This document shows, piece after piece, positions 1 to 6,949 of a DNA stretch of 59,698 nt. The notes below the pieces were generated by a model, which saw only the letters and a list, made by a program, of their open reading frames with translations, was not told the origin of the DNA and made no database searches. The DNA lies in NCBI GenBank assembly GCA_019240125.1, contig JAFAYW010000348.1, positions 1 through 59,698 on the forward strand, read 5' to 3'. Position numbers and translations under genes: made by a program. The DNA is from Alphaproteobacteria bacterium. Its GTDB lineage: Bacteria > Pseudomonadota > Alphaproteobacteria > ATCC43930 > CGMCC-115725. Numbering within the stretch: the first letter of the stretch is position 1; each line of letters opens with the position of its first letter.

Positions 1-474
1 GAAGACATGAGCGTCCTCGAAAATGTCATGGTCGGCGCCTTTCTGCGCCATCCCGGGCGCCACGCTGCGCGCGACAAGGCGCGGCAGGTCCTGGAATATG
101 TCGGGCTGGGGGCGCAGGTCGAGGCACGCGCCCGCAGCCTCGGCACCCCCGGCCGCAAGCGCCTCGAAATCGCCCGCGTGCTTGCGACCGAGCCGAAACT
201 GCTGCTGCTCGACGAGGCGCTGGCCGGGCTCAACCCGGCCGAGGTCGTGCAGGCGATCGAGCTGGTGCGCCGCATCCATGCCTCGGGCATTACGATCGTC
301 ATCGTCGAGCACATCATGGAGGTGATCATGTCGCTGACCCAGCGCGTGATCGTCTTCAACCAAGGCCGCATCATCGCCAGCGGCACGCCGCGTGACGTGG
401 TCGAAGACCCCGCCGTAATCACCGCGTATCTGGGTCACAGCTTGAAGCGCGGTGCGGCGAGGCCGGCATCGTGA
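1..474 (+). CDS. livG: ABC transporter ATP-binding protein, LivG type (5' end outside window)
   Basis: This is the C-terminal part of an ATPase subunit of a branched-chain amino acid (HAAT) type ABC importer. The open frame runs off the left edge, so the Walker A motif is not in the window. Visible are the signature region (SLGTPGRKRLEIARVLA, which deviates from LSGGQ as is usual in LivG), Walker B with its glutamate (LLLLDEALAGLNP) and the H-loop (VIVEHIMEVIM). The LNPAE sequence after Walker B and the HIMEVIM helix are typical of LivG rather than LivF. The stop overlaps the GTG of the ankyrin gene by 4 bp (GTGA). A LivF-type partner lies just beyond that gene, so the two ATPases should form the heterodimer of one importer. 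The substrate cannot be read from the ATPase. Confidence 0.9.
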   Translation, partial: EDMSVLENVMVGAFLRHPGRHAARDKARQVLEYVGLGAQVEARARSLGTPGRKRLEIARVLATEPKLLLLDEALAGLNPAEVVQAIELVRRIHASGITIVIVEHIMEVIMSLTQRVIVFNQGRIIASGTPRDVVEDPAVITAYLGHSLKRGAARPAS

Positions 475-878
475 CAGCGAACAAGTCTGACCAACGGAAG
501 GTGCTGTCGATTGAGGAAGTGCTTCGTCGAATAAACAAAGGCACTGATGACTTTGCCTCGCGACCCGCGAGGAGCGCATCCGATCGAGGTGCCTTCGACG
601 ATTATCCGCTCCATAAGGTCGCCATTTGGGGCGACATCGATGCGGCAGCAGTGCTCGTCGCCCACGGGGCGGACATCAATGCTGGTGGTGAAGACGATGA
701 CACGCCGCTGCACAGAGCCATTGCCGGAAATCACTCAGCAATGGTGACATTCCTGCTGGCACAAGGGGCAGACCCAGAGCGTCGCAATAGATACGGCCAT
801 ACACCGCGTGATGATGCCGAAACCTCAAATGAACCAGCGATCATCAAAGCAATGAGCGGCGGCGCTGCGCCCAGATGA
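471..878 (+). CDS. small ankyrin-repeat protein inserted between livG and livF
   Basis: A predicted soluble 135-residue protein with no signal peptide or membrane segment. From about residue 43 it shows two ankyrin repeats (DDYPLHKVAIWGDIDAA, then DTPLHRAIAGNHSAMV) with the typical VAHGADIN and AQGADPERRNRYGHTP turns and part of a third. Ankyrin repeats mediate protein-protein contacts, and no catalytic motif is visible. The GTG start overlaps the livG stop (GTGA) and the TGA stop overlaps the livF start (ATGA), so it should be translationally coupled to both ATPases. Its codon use is visibly more A/T-rich than its neighbours (AAC AAG, ATA AAC AAA, TCA AAT GAA), which suggests later acquisition. 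The partner is unknown. Confidence 0.85.
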   Translation: MTANKSDQRKVLSIEEVLRRINKGTDDFASRPARSASDRGAFDDYPLHKVAIWGDIDAAAVLVAHGADINAGGEDDDTPLHRAIAGNHSAMVTFLLAQGADPERRNRYGHTPRDDAETSNEPAIIKAMSGGAAPR

Positions 879-1609
879 GCAATCTCCGCCTCCAGCATCT
901 CGAAGTCCGCTACGGCGATCTTGTCGGCGTCGCCGATGTGTCGCTTGAGGTGAAGCAGGGTACGGTTGTGGCGCTGCTCGGGTCGAATGGCGCCGGCAAG
1001 ACCACGACGCTCAACGCCATCGCCGGCCTCGTGCGGAAATCGGGTGGGGCGATCGAATGGGAGGGGGCCGAGATCGGCGGGCAGCCGGCTTATGCGGTGG
1101 TGCGGCGCGGGGTGGCGTTGTCGCCGGAGGGGTGGCGGCTGTTTGTCGGGCAGAGCGTCGAGCAAAACCTCAGGCTCGGCGCCACCGCATTGGACGATAA
1201 GCGGCGTACCAATGAGGTGCTGGAAAAGGTGTTTGCGATGTTTCCGCGGCTCAAGGAGCGGCGGCGGCAGCGCGCCGGCACACTGTCCGGCGGCGAGCGG
1301 CAGATGCTGGCGATGGGCCGCGCCTTGATGAGCGAGCCCAAACTGCTATTGCTCGACGAGCCGAGCCTCGGTCTCGCGCCGGCGATCGTCGAGACGCTCT
1401 ATGAAACGCTGGCGCGGCTGCACCGGGACGGCATGACGATGCTGATCGCCGAGCAATCGATCGCGCTGGCACTGGAGATCGCCGATTACGGCTATGTCCT
1501 GCAGACCGGCCGCACCGTGCTCGACGGGCCGGCGCAAAGCCTCGCAGACAACTCCGAGGTCCAGCGCGTCTACATGGGTATCAGCGCCACCCCCGCCTTT
1601 GCGCACTGA
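875..1609 (+). CDS. livF: ABC transporter ATP-binding protein, LivF type
   Basis: A complete 244-residue ATPase of the branched-chain amino acid transporter family, the usual size of LivF. It shows Walker A (GSNGAGKTTT, about residues 36-45), signature LSGGERQMLAMGRALM, Walker B LLLLDEPSLGLAP and the switch region (MLIAEQSIALALEIAD). The EQ after the H-loop position and the short C-terminus fit LivF. It powers import of branched-chain amino acids or a related amide or carboxylate at the inner membrane together with the LivG-type subunit. The ATG overlaps the ankyrin stop by 4 bp. Permeases and binding protein are not seen and presumably lie upstream of the window. Confidence 0.92.
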   Translation: MSNLRLQHLEVRYGDLVGVADVSLEVKQGTVVALLGSNGAGKTTTLNAIAGLVRKSGGAIEWEGAEIGGQPAYAVVRRGVALSPEGWRLFVGQSVEQNLRLGATALDDKRRTNEVLEKVFAMFPRLKERRRQRAGTLSGGERQMLAMGRALMSEPKLLLLDEPSLGLAPAIVETLYETLARLHRDGMTMLIAEQSIALALEIADYGYVLQTGRTVLDGPAQSLADNSEVQRVYMGISATPAFAH

Positions 1610-1636
1610 TCGGATTTACCGCTCAAGCCGGCGGGA

Positions 1637-2116
1637 TTAGCTGTGCTTGTGGATCGGGTCGACCCAGCGCACCTGTTGCGGCTTCTCGACCGGTTCGATG
1701 TCGAGGTTGACCACGACTGCCTCGTTGTCGCTGCGCACCAGCACGCATTCCAGCGTCTCGTCGCTCGACGCGTTGATCTCCTGGTGCGGCACATAGGGCG
1801 GCACAAAGATAAAGTCGCCAGGTCCCGCTTCCGCGACGAATTCCAGGTGGTTGCCCCAGCGCATGCGCGCCTTGCCCTTCAGCACGTAAATGACGCTTTC
1901 CAGCGCGCCGTGATGATGCGCGCCGGTCTTGGCGTTGGCGTGAATGTGCACGGTTCCGGCCCAGATCTTCTGGGCGCCGACGCGGGCGAAATTAATCGCG
2001 GCGGCCCGGTTCATGCCCGGGGTTTGCGGCGTGTTGGTATCCAGCTGATTGCCGGGGATCACCTTGACCCCGTTCTCTTTCCAATCAATCTCATCATGTG
2101 CGTGTTCGTCGCTCAT
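1637..2116 (-). CDS. cupin-domain protein
   Basis: A 159-residue single-domain cupin. Motif 1 is visible around HIHANAKTGAHHHGALESVIYVLKG and motif 2 around PGDFIFVPPYVPHQEINA, giving a His/His/Glu/His metal site on a double-stranded beta barrel. Cupins of this kind are small metal-dependent enzymes or ligand sensors; the substrate is not evident. I chose the ATG at 2116 (MSDEHAHDE); a TTG seven codons upstream is possible but less likely. The gene faces the livF end and is divergent from the periplasmic protein gene at 2325, sharing an AT-rich intergenic region with two inverted repeats. Confidence 0.85.
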   Translation of the reverse strand: MSDEHAHDEIDWKENGVKVIPGNQLDTNTPQTPGMNRAAAINFARVGAQKIWAGTVHIHANAKTGAHHHGALESVIYVLKGKARMRWGNHLEFVAEAGPGDFIFVPPYVPHQEINASSDETLECVLVRSDNEAVVVNLDIEPVEKPQQVRWVDPIHKHS

Positions 2117-2212
2117 GGACCGGTCCCACAGAAGCAAAATACATGCGGGCTATATAGCGATCATGGCGTCTCGGCAACACTTGCGCTGTCTATTGCGATT
2201 ATAACACGAAAT

Positions 2213-2231
2213 ATTATTGTTAATTAATAAT
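2213..2231. promoter_or_regulatory. AT-rich inverted repeat in divergent promoter region
   Basis: A perfect 6-bp inverted repeat, ATTATT-7 nt-AATAAT, lies inside the only strongly AT-rich stretch between the divergent cupin (start 2116) and DUF5666-like (start 2325) genes. The position suits an operator for a dimeric regulator acting on one or both promoters. The arms are short and AT-only, so chance is a real possibility. Confidence 0.3.
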
Positions 2232-2235
2232 GGAT

Positions 2236-2253
2236 GCTCACTGCAACGTGAGC
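2236..2253. promoter_or_regulatory. GC inverted repeat (hairpin or operator) upstream of the DUF5666-like gene
   Basis: GCTCAC and GTGAGC are separated by 6 nt (TGCAAC), forming a perfect dyad five bases after the AT-rich inverted repeat and about 70 bp before the ATG at 2325. It could be an operator half-site pair or a leader hairpin. There is no following T-run, so it is not a terminator. Confidence 0.3.
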
Positions 2254-2324
2254 GGTAAACTGTGTGATCGGGGCCAATCTTCGCGATGGCTGTCCCGTCC
2301 GTGACGTCCTGTAAAGGTCCACCC

Positions 2325-2942
2325 ATGACGATGCTGAGACATTCCCTGGGAGCGCTTCTGTGGCTGCTGCTGGTCGCGCCGGCACTGGCCCAGACACCGC
2401 CGGCCGGCACGCCGGTACGGGTTCGCGGCACCGTCGAGAAGCTCGACGGGCAGACGCTTCTCGTCAAATCGCGCGAGGGTCAGCCGGTTTCGATAACTCT
2501 GGCTCCCAGTTACGGGGTCGTCTATCTCGTCAAGAAAAGCATCTCCGACATCAAACCGGGCGATTACGTCGCGTCGGCCGGCGTGAAGGGTACCGACGGC
2601 AAGGTTCATGCGGTCGAGGTGCGGATTTTCCCGGAAAGCCTGCGCGGCGCCGGCGAAGGCCAGTACCCGTGGGATCTGATGCCTGACAGCGTCATGACCA
2701 ACGCGACGGTGTCGGGCACCGGTACCAGTACCGATGGCCAGGTGCTGACGGTCAAATACAAGGGGGCCGAGTCGCAGTATCTCGTTGGTCAGGAATGCCC
2801 CGTCTTCGCCTATGGCCAAGGTGATGCCAGCCTGCTGAAACCCGGCGCGGCTGTCTTCATCGTGGCGAACAAGGGGGCGGATGGGAGCCTGACCGCCGCG
2901 CGCATCACCGCCGAGAAAGACGGCATCAAACCGCCGATGTAG
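2325..2942 (+). CDS. periplasmic DUF5666-like protein
   Basis: A 205-residue exported protein. The N-terminus has a clear Sec signal peptide (MTMLRHSLGALLWLLLVAPALA, cleavage after ALA). The mature part reads as small beta-rich modules: one starts at VRVRGTVEKLDGQTLLVK with a KPGDYVASAGVKGTDGKVHAVEVRIF ending, and a second copy-like stretch covers QVLTVKYKGAE to ITAEKDG, as in DUF5666 proteins. The start is set by the signal peptide and an AAAGG about 8 bp upstream of ATG 2325; an in-frame ATG at 2286 would spoil the signal peptide. It lies 24 bp upstream of the MsrQ-like gene and is probably co-transcribed, hence a candidate periplasmic partner. The biochemical role is unknown. Confidence 0.8.
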   Translation: MTMLRHSLGALLWLLLVAPALAQTPPAGTPVRVRGTVEKLDGQTLLVKSREGQPVSITLAPSYGVVYLVKKSISDIKPGDYVASAGVKGTDGKVHAVEVRIFPESLRGAGEGQYPWDLMPDSVMTNATVSGTGTSTDGQVLTVKYKGAESQYLVGQECPVFAYGQGDASLLKPGAAVFIVANKGADGSLTAARITAEKDGIKPPM

Positions 2943-2966
2943 GATCAGCTTTCGCGGAGGTCCGCC

Positions 2967-3833
2967 GTGTCGCCAAGATTTTTCCCGTGGAAGGATTACA
3001 GCGGACGCATCTCGCCGCTGAAACTGGTGGTGTTTGTCGCGCTGTTCTGCCCGGCGCTGTGGACCCTGCTGTGCTTCTTTATGGGCTGGCTCGGGGCGCG
3101 CCCGTTCAGCGAGGCGATCCATCAGGTCGGGTTGTGGACGATTCGGCTGATCTTCCTGGCGCTGCTGGTGACGCCGACGCGCCAAATCCTGCAATGGTCG
3201 CGCCTCCTCGTGGTGCGGCGGATGATCGGCGTCGCTGCCTTTGCCTATGCACTCGGGCATTTCAGCCTCTATGTGGCCGACCAGGCCTTCGATCTCGTTA
3301 AGGTGGCGAGCGAGATTGCATTGCGCATCTACCTGACGATCGGGTTTGCCGCGCTGATCGGGCTGGCGGCGCTCGCCGCGACCTCGACCGACGGCATGAT
3401 CAAGCGCATGGGCAGCCGCAACTGGATGCGGCTGCACCGCTATATCTATCTGATCGCGGTGTTGGCGGTGATCCATTACTGCATGCAGTCAAAGCTCGAC
3501 CTGTGGGAGCCAATGATCATGGCGGGGCTGCTTGTCTGGCTGCTGGGCTATCGGCTGCTGCACCGCCGGTTTGCGGTGCGTCAGCGTCTGCCGCTTGCCT
3601 GGGTGGCGGCGCTGGGAACGGTCGCCGTGCTTGTTACCGCCGGCGGTGAGGCGACCTATTTCGCGCTCGCCTACCATGCGCCGGTGATGCGCGTCCTGTC
3701 GGCCAATTGGTCGTTCCTGCTGGGGGTACGTCCGGCCGTGGTGGTGCTCGGCTTTGCCGGTGTCGTCACGGCGGCGGGCGCGGCGCGGGCGATGCCGCCA
3801 TTATGGGCCAAACGCCGCACCGGCTTCGCCTGA
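2967..3833 (+). CDS. MsrQ/YedZ-like ferric reductase-type heme membrane protein
   Basis: A 288-residue integral membrane protein with about seven hydrophobic segments and the conserved features of MsrQ: IGVAAFAYALGHFSLYVAD and RLHRYIYLIAVLAVIHY, which carry the heme-ligating histidines. MsrQ passes quinol-derived electrons to the periplasmic methionine sulfoxide reductase MsrP. E. coli MsrQ has 211 residues; this protein has a longer C-terminal part with extra hydrophobic segments. The GTG start is supported by GCGGAGG six bases upstream. No msrP lies next to it; the upstream neighbour is the DUF5666-like periplasmic protein. It could be an MsrQ whose MsrP is elsewhere, or a related heme protein serving another acceptor. 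Confidence 0.82.
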   Translation: MSPRFFPWKDYSGRISPLKLVVFVALFCPALWTLLCFFMGWLGARPFSEAIHQVGLWTIRLIFLALLVTPTRQILQWSRLLVVRRMIGVAAFAYALGHFSLYVADQAFDLVKVASEIALRIYLTIGFAALIGLAALAATSTDGMIKRMGSRNWMRLHRYIYLIAVLAVIHYCMQSKLDLWEPMIMAGLLVWLLGYRLLHRRFAVRQRLPLAWVAALGTVAVLVTAGGEATYFALAYHAPVMRVLSANWSFLLGVRPAVVVLGFAGVVTAAGAARAMPPLWAKRRTGFA

Positions 3834-3851
3834 GGCCGGGCGGTCCAAGCC

Positions 3852-4055
3852 ATGCCGGAGAGCGATGATCGTGGTGAATTGTTGCGCGAGTTGATGGCGG
3901 TGTTCGACGATCTGCCGCCACCCTTGCGCGATGCCATAAATTACGCGCCCGAACCGCTCGATCCCAAGGCATTGCGCGTGCTGTGCCGCCGCCATGGCGC
4001 GGCTAACGTGCTGGCGCTGATCGACAGCAAGCTGAAGAGGAAGCGCGCACCTTAA
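3852..4055 (+). CDS. small conserved-looking hypothetical protein
   Basis: A 67-residue charged, soluble protein rich in predicted helix (ELLRELMAVFDDLPPPLRDAINYAP, then DPKALRVLCRRHGAANVLALIDSKLKRK). I do not recognise a family. It begins 18 bp after the MsrQ-like gene on the same strand and ends 4 bp inside the stop region of the convergent gene at 4052. Codon use matches the neighbours, which argues for a real gene. No strong Shine-Dalgarno precedes the ATG (GGCGGTCCAAGCC), so it may rely on coupling to the upstream gene. Confidence 0.6.
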   Translation: MPESDDRGELLRELMAVFDDLPPPLRDAINYAPEPLDPKALRVLCRRHGAANVLALIDSKLKRKRAP

Positions 4056-4576
4056 TCGATCCCCAATTGCGCTTGAAGGTCGGCCATGCGGCGGCGGAAG
4101 GGCAGGAGATGCGCCGTATTTTCGCCGAGAGCCACGGCATGGCGCCGGCACAGGCAGGCCAGTTCTGCCGCCGCCAAGGCGGATTCGGCGAGATGGTAAT
4201 GGTGGGACGGCGGCGCGTCCGAGCCTTCGCGCAACACCTGTTCCAGCACAGCACCTATCAGTTCGTGCGCCACCAGAGGACGGCGCACCATCATCACACC
4301 CGCTGCCTCGGTGATTGTGGCATGCGGATCGGTCACCATGACGATCGGTATGTCGTCATTTGACGCATAAACCGCCCGAATAAGCTCGCAGGAGGCGTGC
4401 TCCGGAAGCGCGACCACGAGGGCACGACAGCGGGGGTCGCGCACCGCCTGAAGGGCATCGGTCGCATCGACTGCGTAACGCACGCACAAGCCGGCCTCTT
4501 CGAGAGATCCGACCATGTCGGCGCGCTCGTGAAGATCGTCCGCGAGAATGCAAATCGTCGGTAAACGTGAAGACAT
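4052..4576 (-). CDS. degenerate response-regulator receiver-like protein
   Basis: A 174-residue protein whose first 115 residues look like a CheY-type receiver: acidic LADDLHERADMVGSLEEAG at strand 1, CRALVVALPEH at strand 3, IPIVMVTDPHA at strand 4 and MVRRPLVAHEL at strand 5. The phosphoacceptor aspartate expected at the end of strand 3 is absent (VVALPEH) and the strand-5 lysine is arginine. It should therefore not accept phosphate in the usual way and may act as a protein-interaction module. The C-terminal helix (ESALAAAELACLCRRHAVAL) is not a known output domain. A GTG at 4609 would add 11 residues; the ATG at 4576 is used here without a strong ribosome site. Confidence 0.65.
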   Translation of the reverse strand: MSSRLPTICILADDLHERADMVGSLEEAGLCVRYAVDATDALQAVRDPRCRALVVALPEHASCELIRAVYASNDDIPIVMVTDPHATITEAAGVMMVRRPLVAHELIGAVLEQVLREGSDAPPSHHYHLAESALAAAELACLCRRHAVALGENTAHLLPFRRRMADLQAQLGID

Positions 4577-4665
4577 ATCGAGGGGAAGCACCTGACGGGG
4601 TAGGCCCACCCTTTTAGCCAGTACCGATTAACATCTTCCTTAGATTACCGAGACGCGCTGATGTC

Positions 4666-5055
4666 TCAGCCGGCGGGCTTTTCCTCTTGTCGGTAGTCAA
4701 CGATGCGCTTGGCTGAGTTGTGGATGCCGTAGGTCACCAGCGGCACATCGCCCAGTACGCGAAATCCATGCACGCGGGCCGCCGGGATCGAGATCGTGAC
4801 GCCCGGTTCCATCGGGACGGTCCCGCTCTCCCCCTCCAGCCAGGCCTCGCCGCGACCTGAAAGCACCGTCAATACCTCGACATAAGGGTGCGAGTGGACC
4901 CGTGTCGCATAGCCTGGCTGCGATGTCTGGATGCCGGTGCGGAGCGGGATGCCCTCGCCGTTATCGTCGCCGATCAACGCGCGATACGTCGCGCCTCCGG
5001 GAAAGGCAATCTCTGGCCGCTCATCCTCACGGATGATTGTCATCAAGTCCCGCAT
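4666..5055 (-). CDS. cupin-domain protein
   Basis: A 129-residue small cupin. Motif 1 is RVHSHPYVEVLTVLSGRGEAW, with two His and a Glu as likely metal ligands, and motif 2 is PMEPGVTISIPAARVHGFRVLG. The ATG at 5055 is fixed by a strong Shine-Dalgarno (GGAGGAG, 4 bp upstream on the minus strand); an upstream in-frame start at 5133 is not supported. The reaction and ligand are unknown. The gene is divergent from the DUF1328 gene at 5203, with about 147 bp between them for both promoters. Confidence 0.85.
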   Translation of the reverse strand: MRDLMTIIREDERPEIAFPGGATYRALIGDDNGEGIPLRTGIQTSQPGYATRVHSHPYVEVLTVLSGRGEAWLEGESGTVPMEPGVTISIPAARVHGFRVLGDVPLVTYGIHNSAKRIVDYRQEEKPAG

Positions 5056-5202
5056 GAGTCTCCTCCGTGGCTGCTGGTCGAGGGCTCGTTCACATGATAT
5101 TGCGCTTTTCGCGGATTTAAGACCGCGTGACACTACTTCGACGCAACTCGCGACGCTAAAGTCGCGTCTCCCCGTCCACCCACTTTTTGGAAGAGGCTAC
5201 AG

Positions 5203-5376
5203 ATGCTCCGGCTTGCGCTGTTCTTTCTGGTCGTGTCGTTGGTCGCGGCGCTGTTCGGGTTTACCGGCATTTCGGCGGCGGCGGCAGGCATCGCCAAGCT
5301 GCTGTTCTTCATCTTTATCGTGATCTTCGTGGTGCTGCTGGTCATTGGCCTGATGGCAGGCTCGACGCTGTTCTGA
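5203..5376 (+). CDS. DUF1328 (YtjA-type) small membrane protein
   Basis: A 57-residue protein, MLRLALFFLVVSLVAAL followed by FGFTGISAAAAGIAK and a second hydrophobic stretch ending LMAGSTLF. The two membrane helices, the GFTGI(S/A)AAAAGIAK connector and the length match DUF1328 (YtjA) proteins, widespread small inner-membrane proteins often linked to stress or stationary phase. Start ATG 5203 has a GAAGAGG about 6 bp upstream. It stands alone between a divergent cupin and a convergent enolase-superfamily gene. The function of the family is not established. Confidence 0.88.
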   Translation: MLRLALFFLVVSLVAALFGFTGISAAAAGIAKLLFFIFIVIFVVLLVIGLMAGSTLF

Positions 5377-5402
5377 CGGCGCCCTCCGCGCGATGCCCCG
5401 GA

Positions 5403-6566
5403 CTAGGCGCGGTGTCGCTCGATAAAGCGCCAGTCCGGCTCGAGACCAAAGCCGGGGCCGTCGCCGATTATCAGATGCCCGTCGCGCAATTCCGGATGCT
5501 GCCGGAAGATGCCGTAATGCAGTGGGTCGGTGTCGCGCCCGCCATGCGACTCGACGCCAAAGGCGCAGCGCGGCAGGGCCAGAACAAGATGCCCGTGGAT
5601 CTCGGGCGCGGTATGCGGCGCCACCATCACGCCGTGCTGCTCGGCCAGCGCGGCGACCCGCAATGCCTCGGTAAAGCCGGCGGCGCGGGTCGCGTCGAAT
5701 TGCACATAGCGGATGCCGCCCTCGACGATGAAGTCGCGCGTCGTAAAGCGGGTCAGTTCCCGCTCGCCATGCGCCAACGGGATCGGCGTTGCGGCGGCCA
5801 GTTTGGCGAAATCGGCCGGCTGCAGATACCAGTGCAGCGGCTCCTCGAGCCAGAAGACGCGATGCGGCTCGATACGCTGCGCAAACTCGATGCATTCGGG
5901 CAGATCGTACGGCGCGTTCATGTCGAGCAACAGGTCGGGCGCGTCGCCAATCGCCTTACGCACCGCGCCGACCCGAGCCGCCTCGGTGGCGGCATCACCC
6001 GCGCCGGTCTTCAGCTTGACGGCGCGGTAGCCGAGCTCGACAAACTTGGCCAGTTCCGCGCCGTACTCGGCGTCGGAGGCATTCGGCCGGTAATAGCCGC
6101 CGGTTGCATAGGTGTGCAGCGGCCGGTTCTCGCCGCCGAGCAATTGCCAGACGGGCATGCCCGCGGCCTTGCCTTTTAGATCCCATAGCGCGATGTCGAT
6201 GCCGGCAATCGCCGCCATGACCTGCACCCGCTCGCCACGCGGCACCGGCGCCGGAACGTCGGCGCGACCCCCGACCTCGGCGGCAATCGCACCAGGACGC
6301 GGCGTGGTCAGCGCGAACAGCCGCTGCCACACGATCTCGTGCGCCAGCGCGTCCATGCCCTTGATGTTGTCGCCAAACCGCGCCACCCACTCGCAGATCC
6401 GCGGCATCGGCGAGCCATGGATCAACCCGTAACCGGCGAGACCGTCATCGGTCTTGATCTCGGTGAGGATGACCGACCATGCCTTCATCTCCTCCTGTGC
6501 CGTCCAGGCTTGATGCGGGCGCGGCACCGAAAGCGCGTAGGTCGTGACAGAGGCGATGCGGGACAT
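5403..6566 (-). CDS. mandelate racemase/muconate lactonizing enzyme (enolase superfamily) protein
   Basis: A 387-residue enolase-superfamily enzyme: N-terminal capping domain (residues 1-130, MSRIASVTTYALSVP) and a TIM barrel. Mandelate-racemase signatures are present: KxK base at K184/K186 (AVKLKTG), metal ligands D215 (LLLDMN), E241 (WLEEP) and E268 (AHGE), then D291 (QFDATRAAG), H318 (APHTAPEIHGH) and E339. A Lys plus His-Asp dyad fits MR-type acid sugar dehydratases or racemases that act by abstracting a proton alpha to a carboxylate. The substrate is not evident. The start at 6566 was chosen because the family begins near MSRI and this places it 13 bp after the upstream YdhR-like gene. 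The two are probably an operon. Confidence 0.9.
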   Translation of the reverse strand: MSRIASVTTYALSVPRPHQAWTAQEEMKAWSVILTEIKTDDGLAGYGLIHGSPMPRICEWVARFGDNIKGMDALAHEIVWQRLFALTTPRPGAIAAEVGGRADVPAPVPRGERVQVMAAIAGIDIALWDLKGKAAGMPVWQLLGGENRPLHTYATGGYYRPNASDAEYGAELAKFVELGYRAVKLKTGAGDAATEAARVGAVRKAIGDAPDLLLDMNAPYDLPECIEFAQRIEPHRVFWLEEPLHWYLQPADFAKLAAATPIPLAHGERELTRFTTRDFIVEGGIRYVQFDATRAAGFTEALRVAALAEQHGVMVAPHTAPEIHGHLVLALPRCAFGVESHGGRDTDPLHYGIFRQHPELRDGHLIIGDGPGFGLEPDWRFIERHRA

Positions 6567-6579
6567 CGGCGACGCCCGA

Positions 6580-6900
6580 CTATTCCGCCGCCTGCGGCAA
6601 CAGCACCGCGGCGGCCGCGTTGTCGGCGATACAGGCGGTCTGGAAATACTTGATCTGCGGGTCCATGCCGTAGCGCTCACGGATGCCGTCAAGCCAGGGC
6701 CCGCTGTAGAACGCCTCGGCGTCGGCCCGCGTCTCCCACAGATAGACGCCGCCCGCCCAGCCATCCTCGGCATAGATGAACTGCTTGCGCACCAGCCCCG
6801 GGACGGCGCGGAAATCCGGCGCGATCTTGCGGAAATGCGCGGCGCAGGCTTCCTGGTCGATCTGTGGCGGCAGCCGGTACTGCACGATGGCGGTGATCAT
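6580..6900 (-). CDS. YdhR-like monooxygenase-fold protein
   Basis: A 106-residue protein of the dimeric alpha/beta-barrel (ABM) fold resembling YdhR: ITAIVQYRLPPQIDQEACAA at the N-terminus, GLVRKQFIYAEDGWAGGVYLW in the middle and an AEAFYSGPW helix. Such proteins are cofactor-poor monooxygenases or small-molecule binders. The ATG is backed by a strong Shine-Dalgarno (AAAGGAG, 8 bp upstream on the minus strand). It lies immediately upstream of the enolase-superfamily gene, so both may act on one carboxylic or aromatic substrate; that link is inference from position. Confidence 0.8.
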   Translation of the reverse strand: MITAIVQYRLPPQIDQEACAAHFRKIAPDFRAVPGLVRKQFIYAEDGWAGGVYLWETRADAEAFYSGPWLDGIRERYGMDPQIKYFQTACIADNAAAAVLLPQAAE

Positions 6901-6949
6901 CGTCGATCTCCTTTCACCCTCGAAACCTCGCCCCTAAACATGCCGCGCG

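Noticed and set aside
1-474. LivG considered a truncated pseudogene
   Set aside because: The frame is open at the window edge and the C-terminal motifs are intact; only the window cuts it.
2238-3476. 412-codon minus-strand open frame opposite the DUF5666-like and MsrQ-like genes
   Set aside because: Both + strand genes have signal peptide or family motifs; the minus frame is His/Arg/Gln-rich as expected for an antisense shadow.
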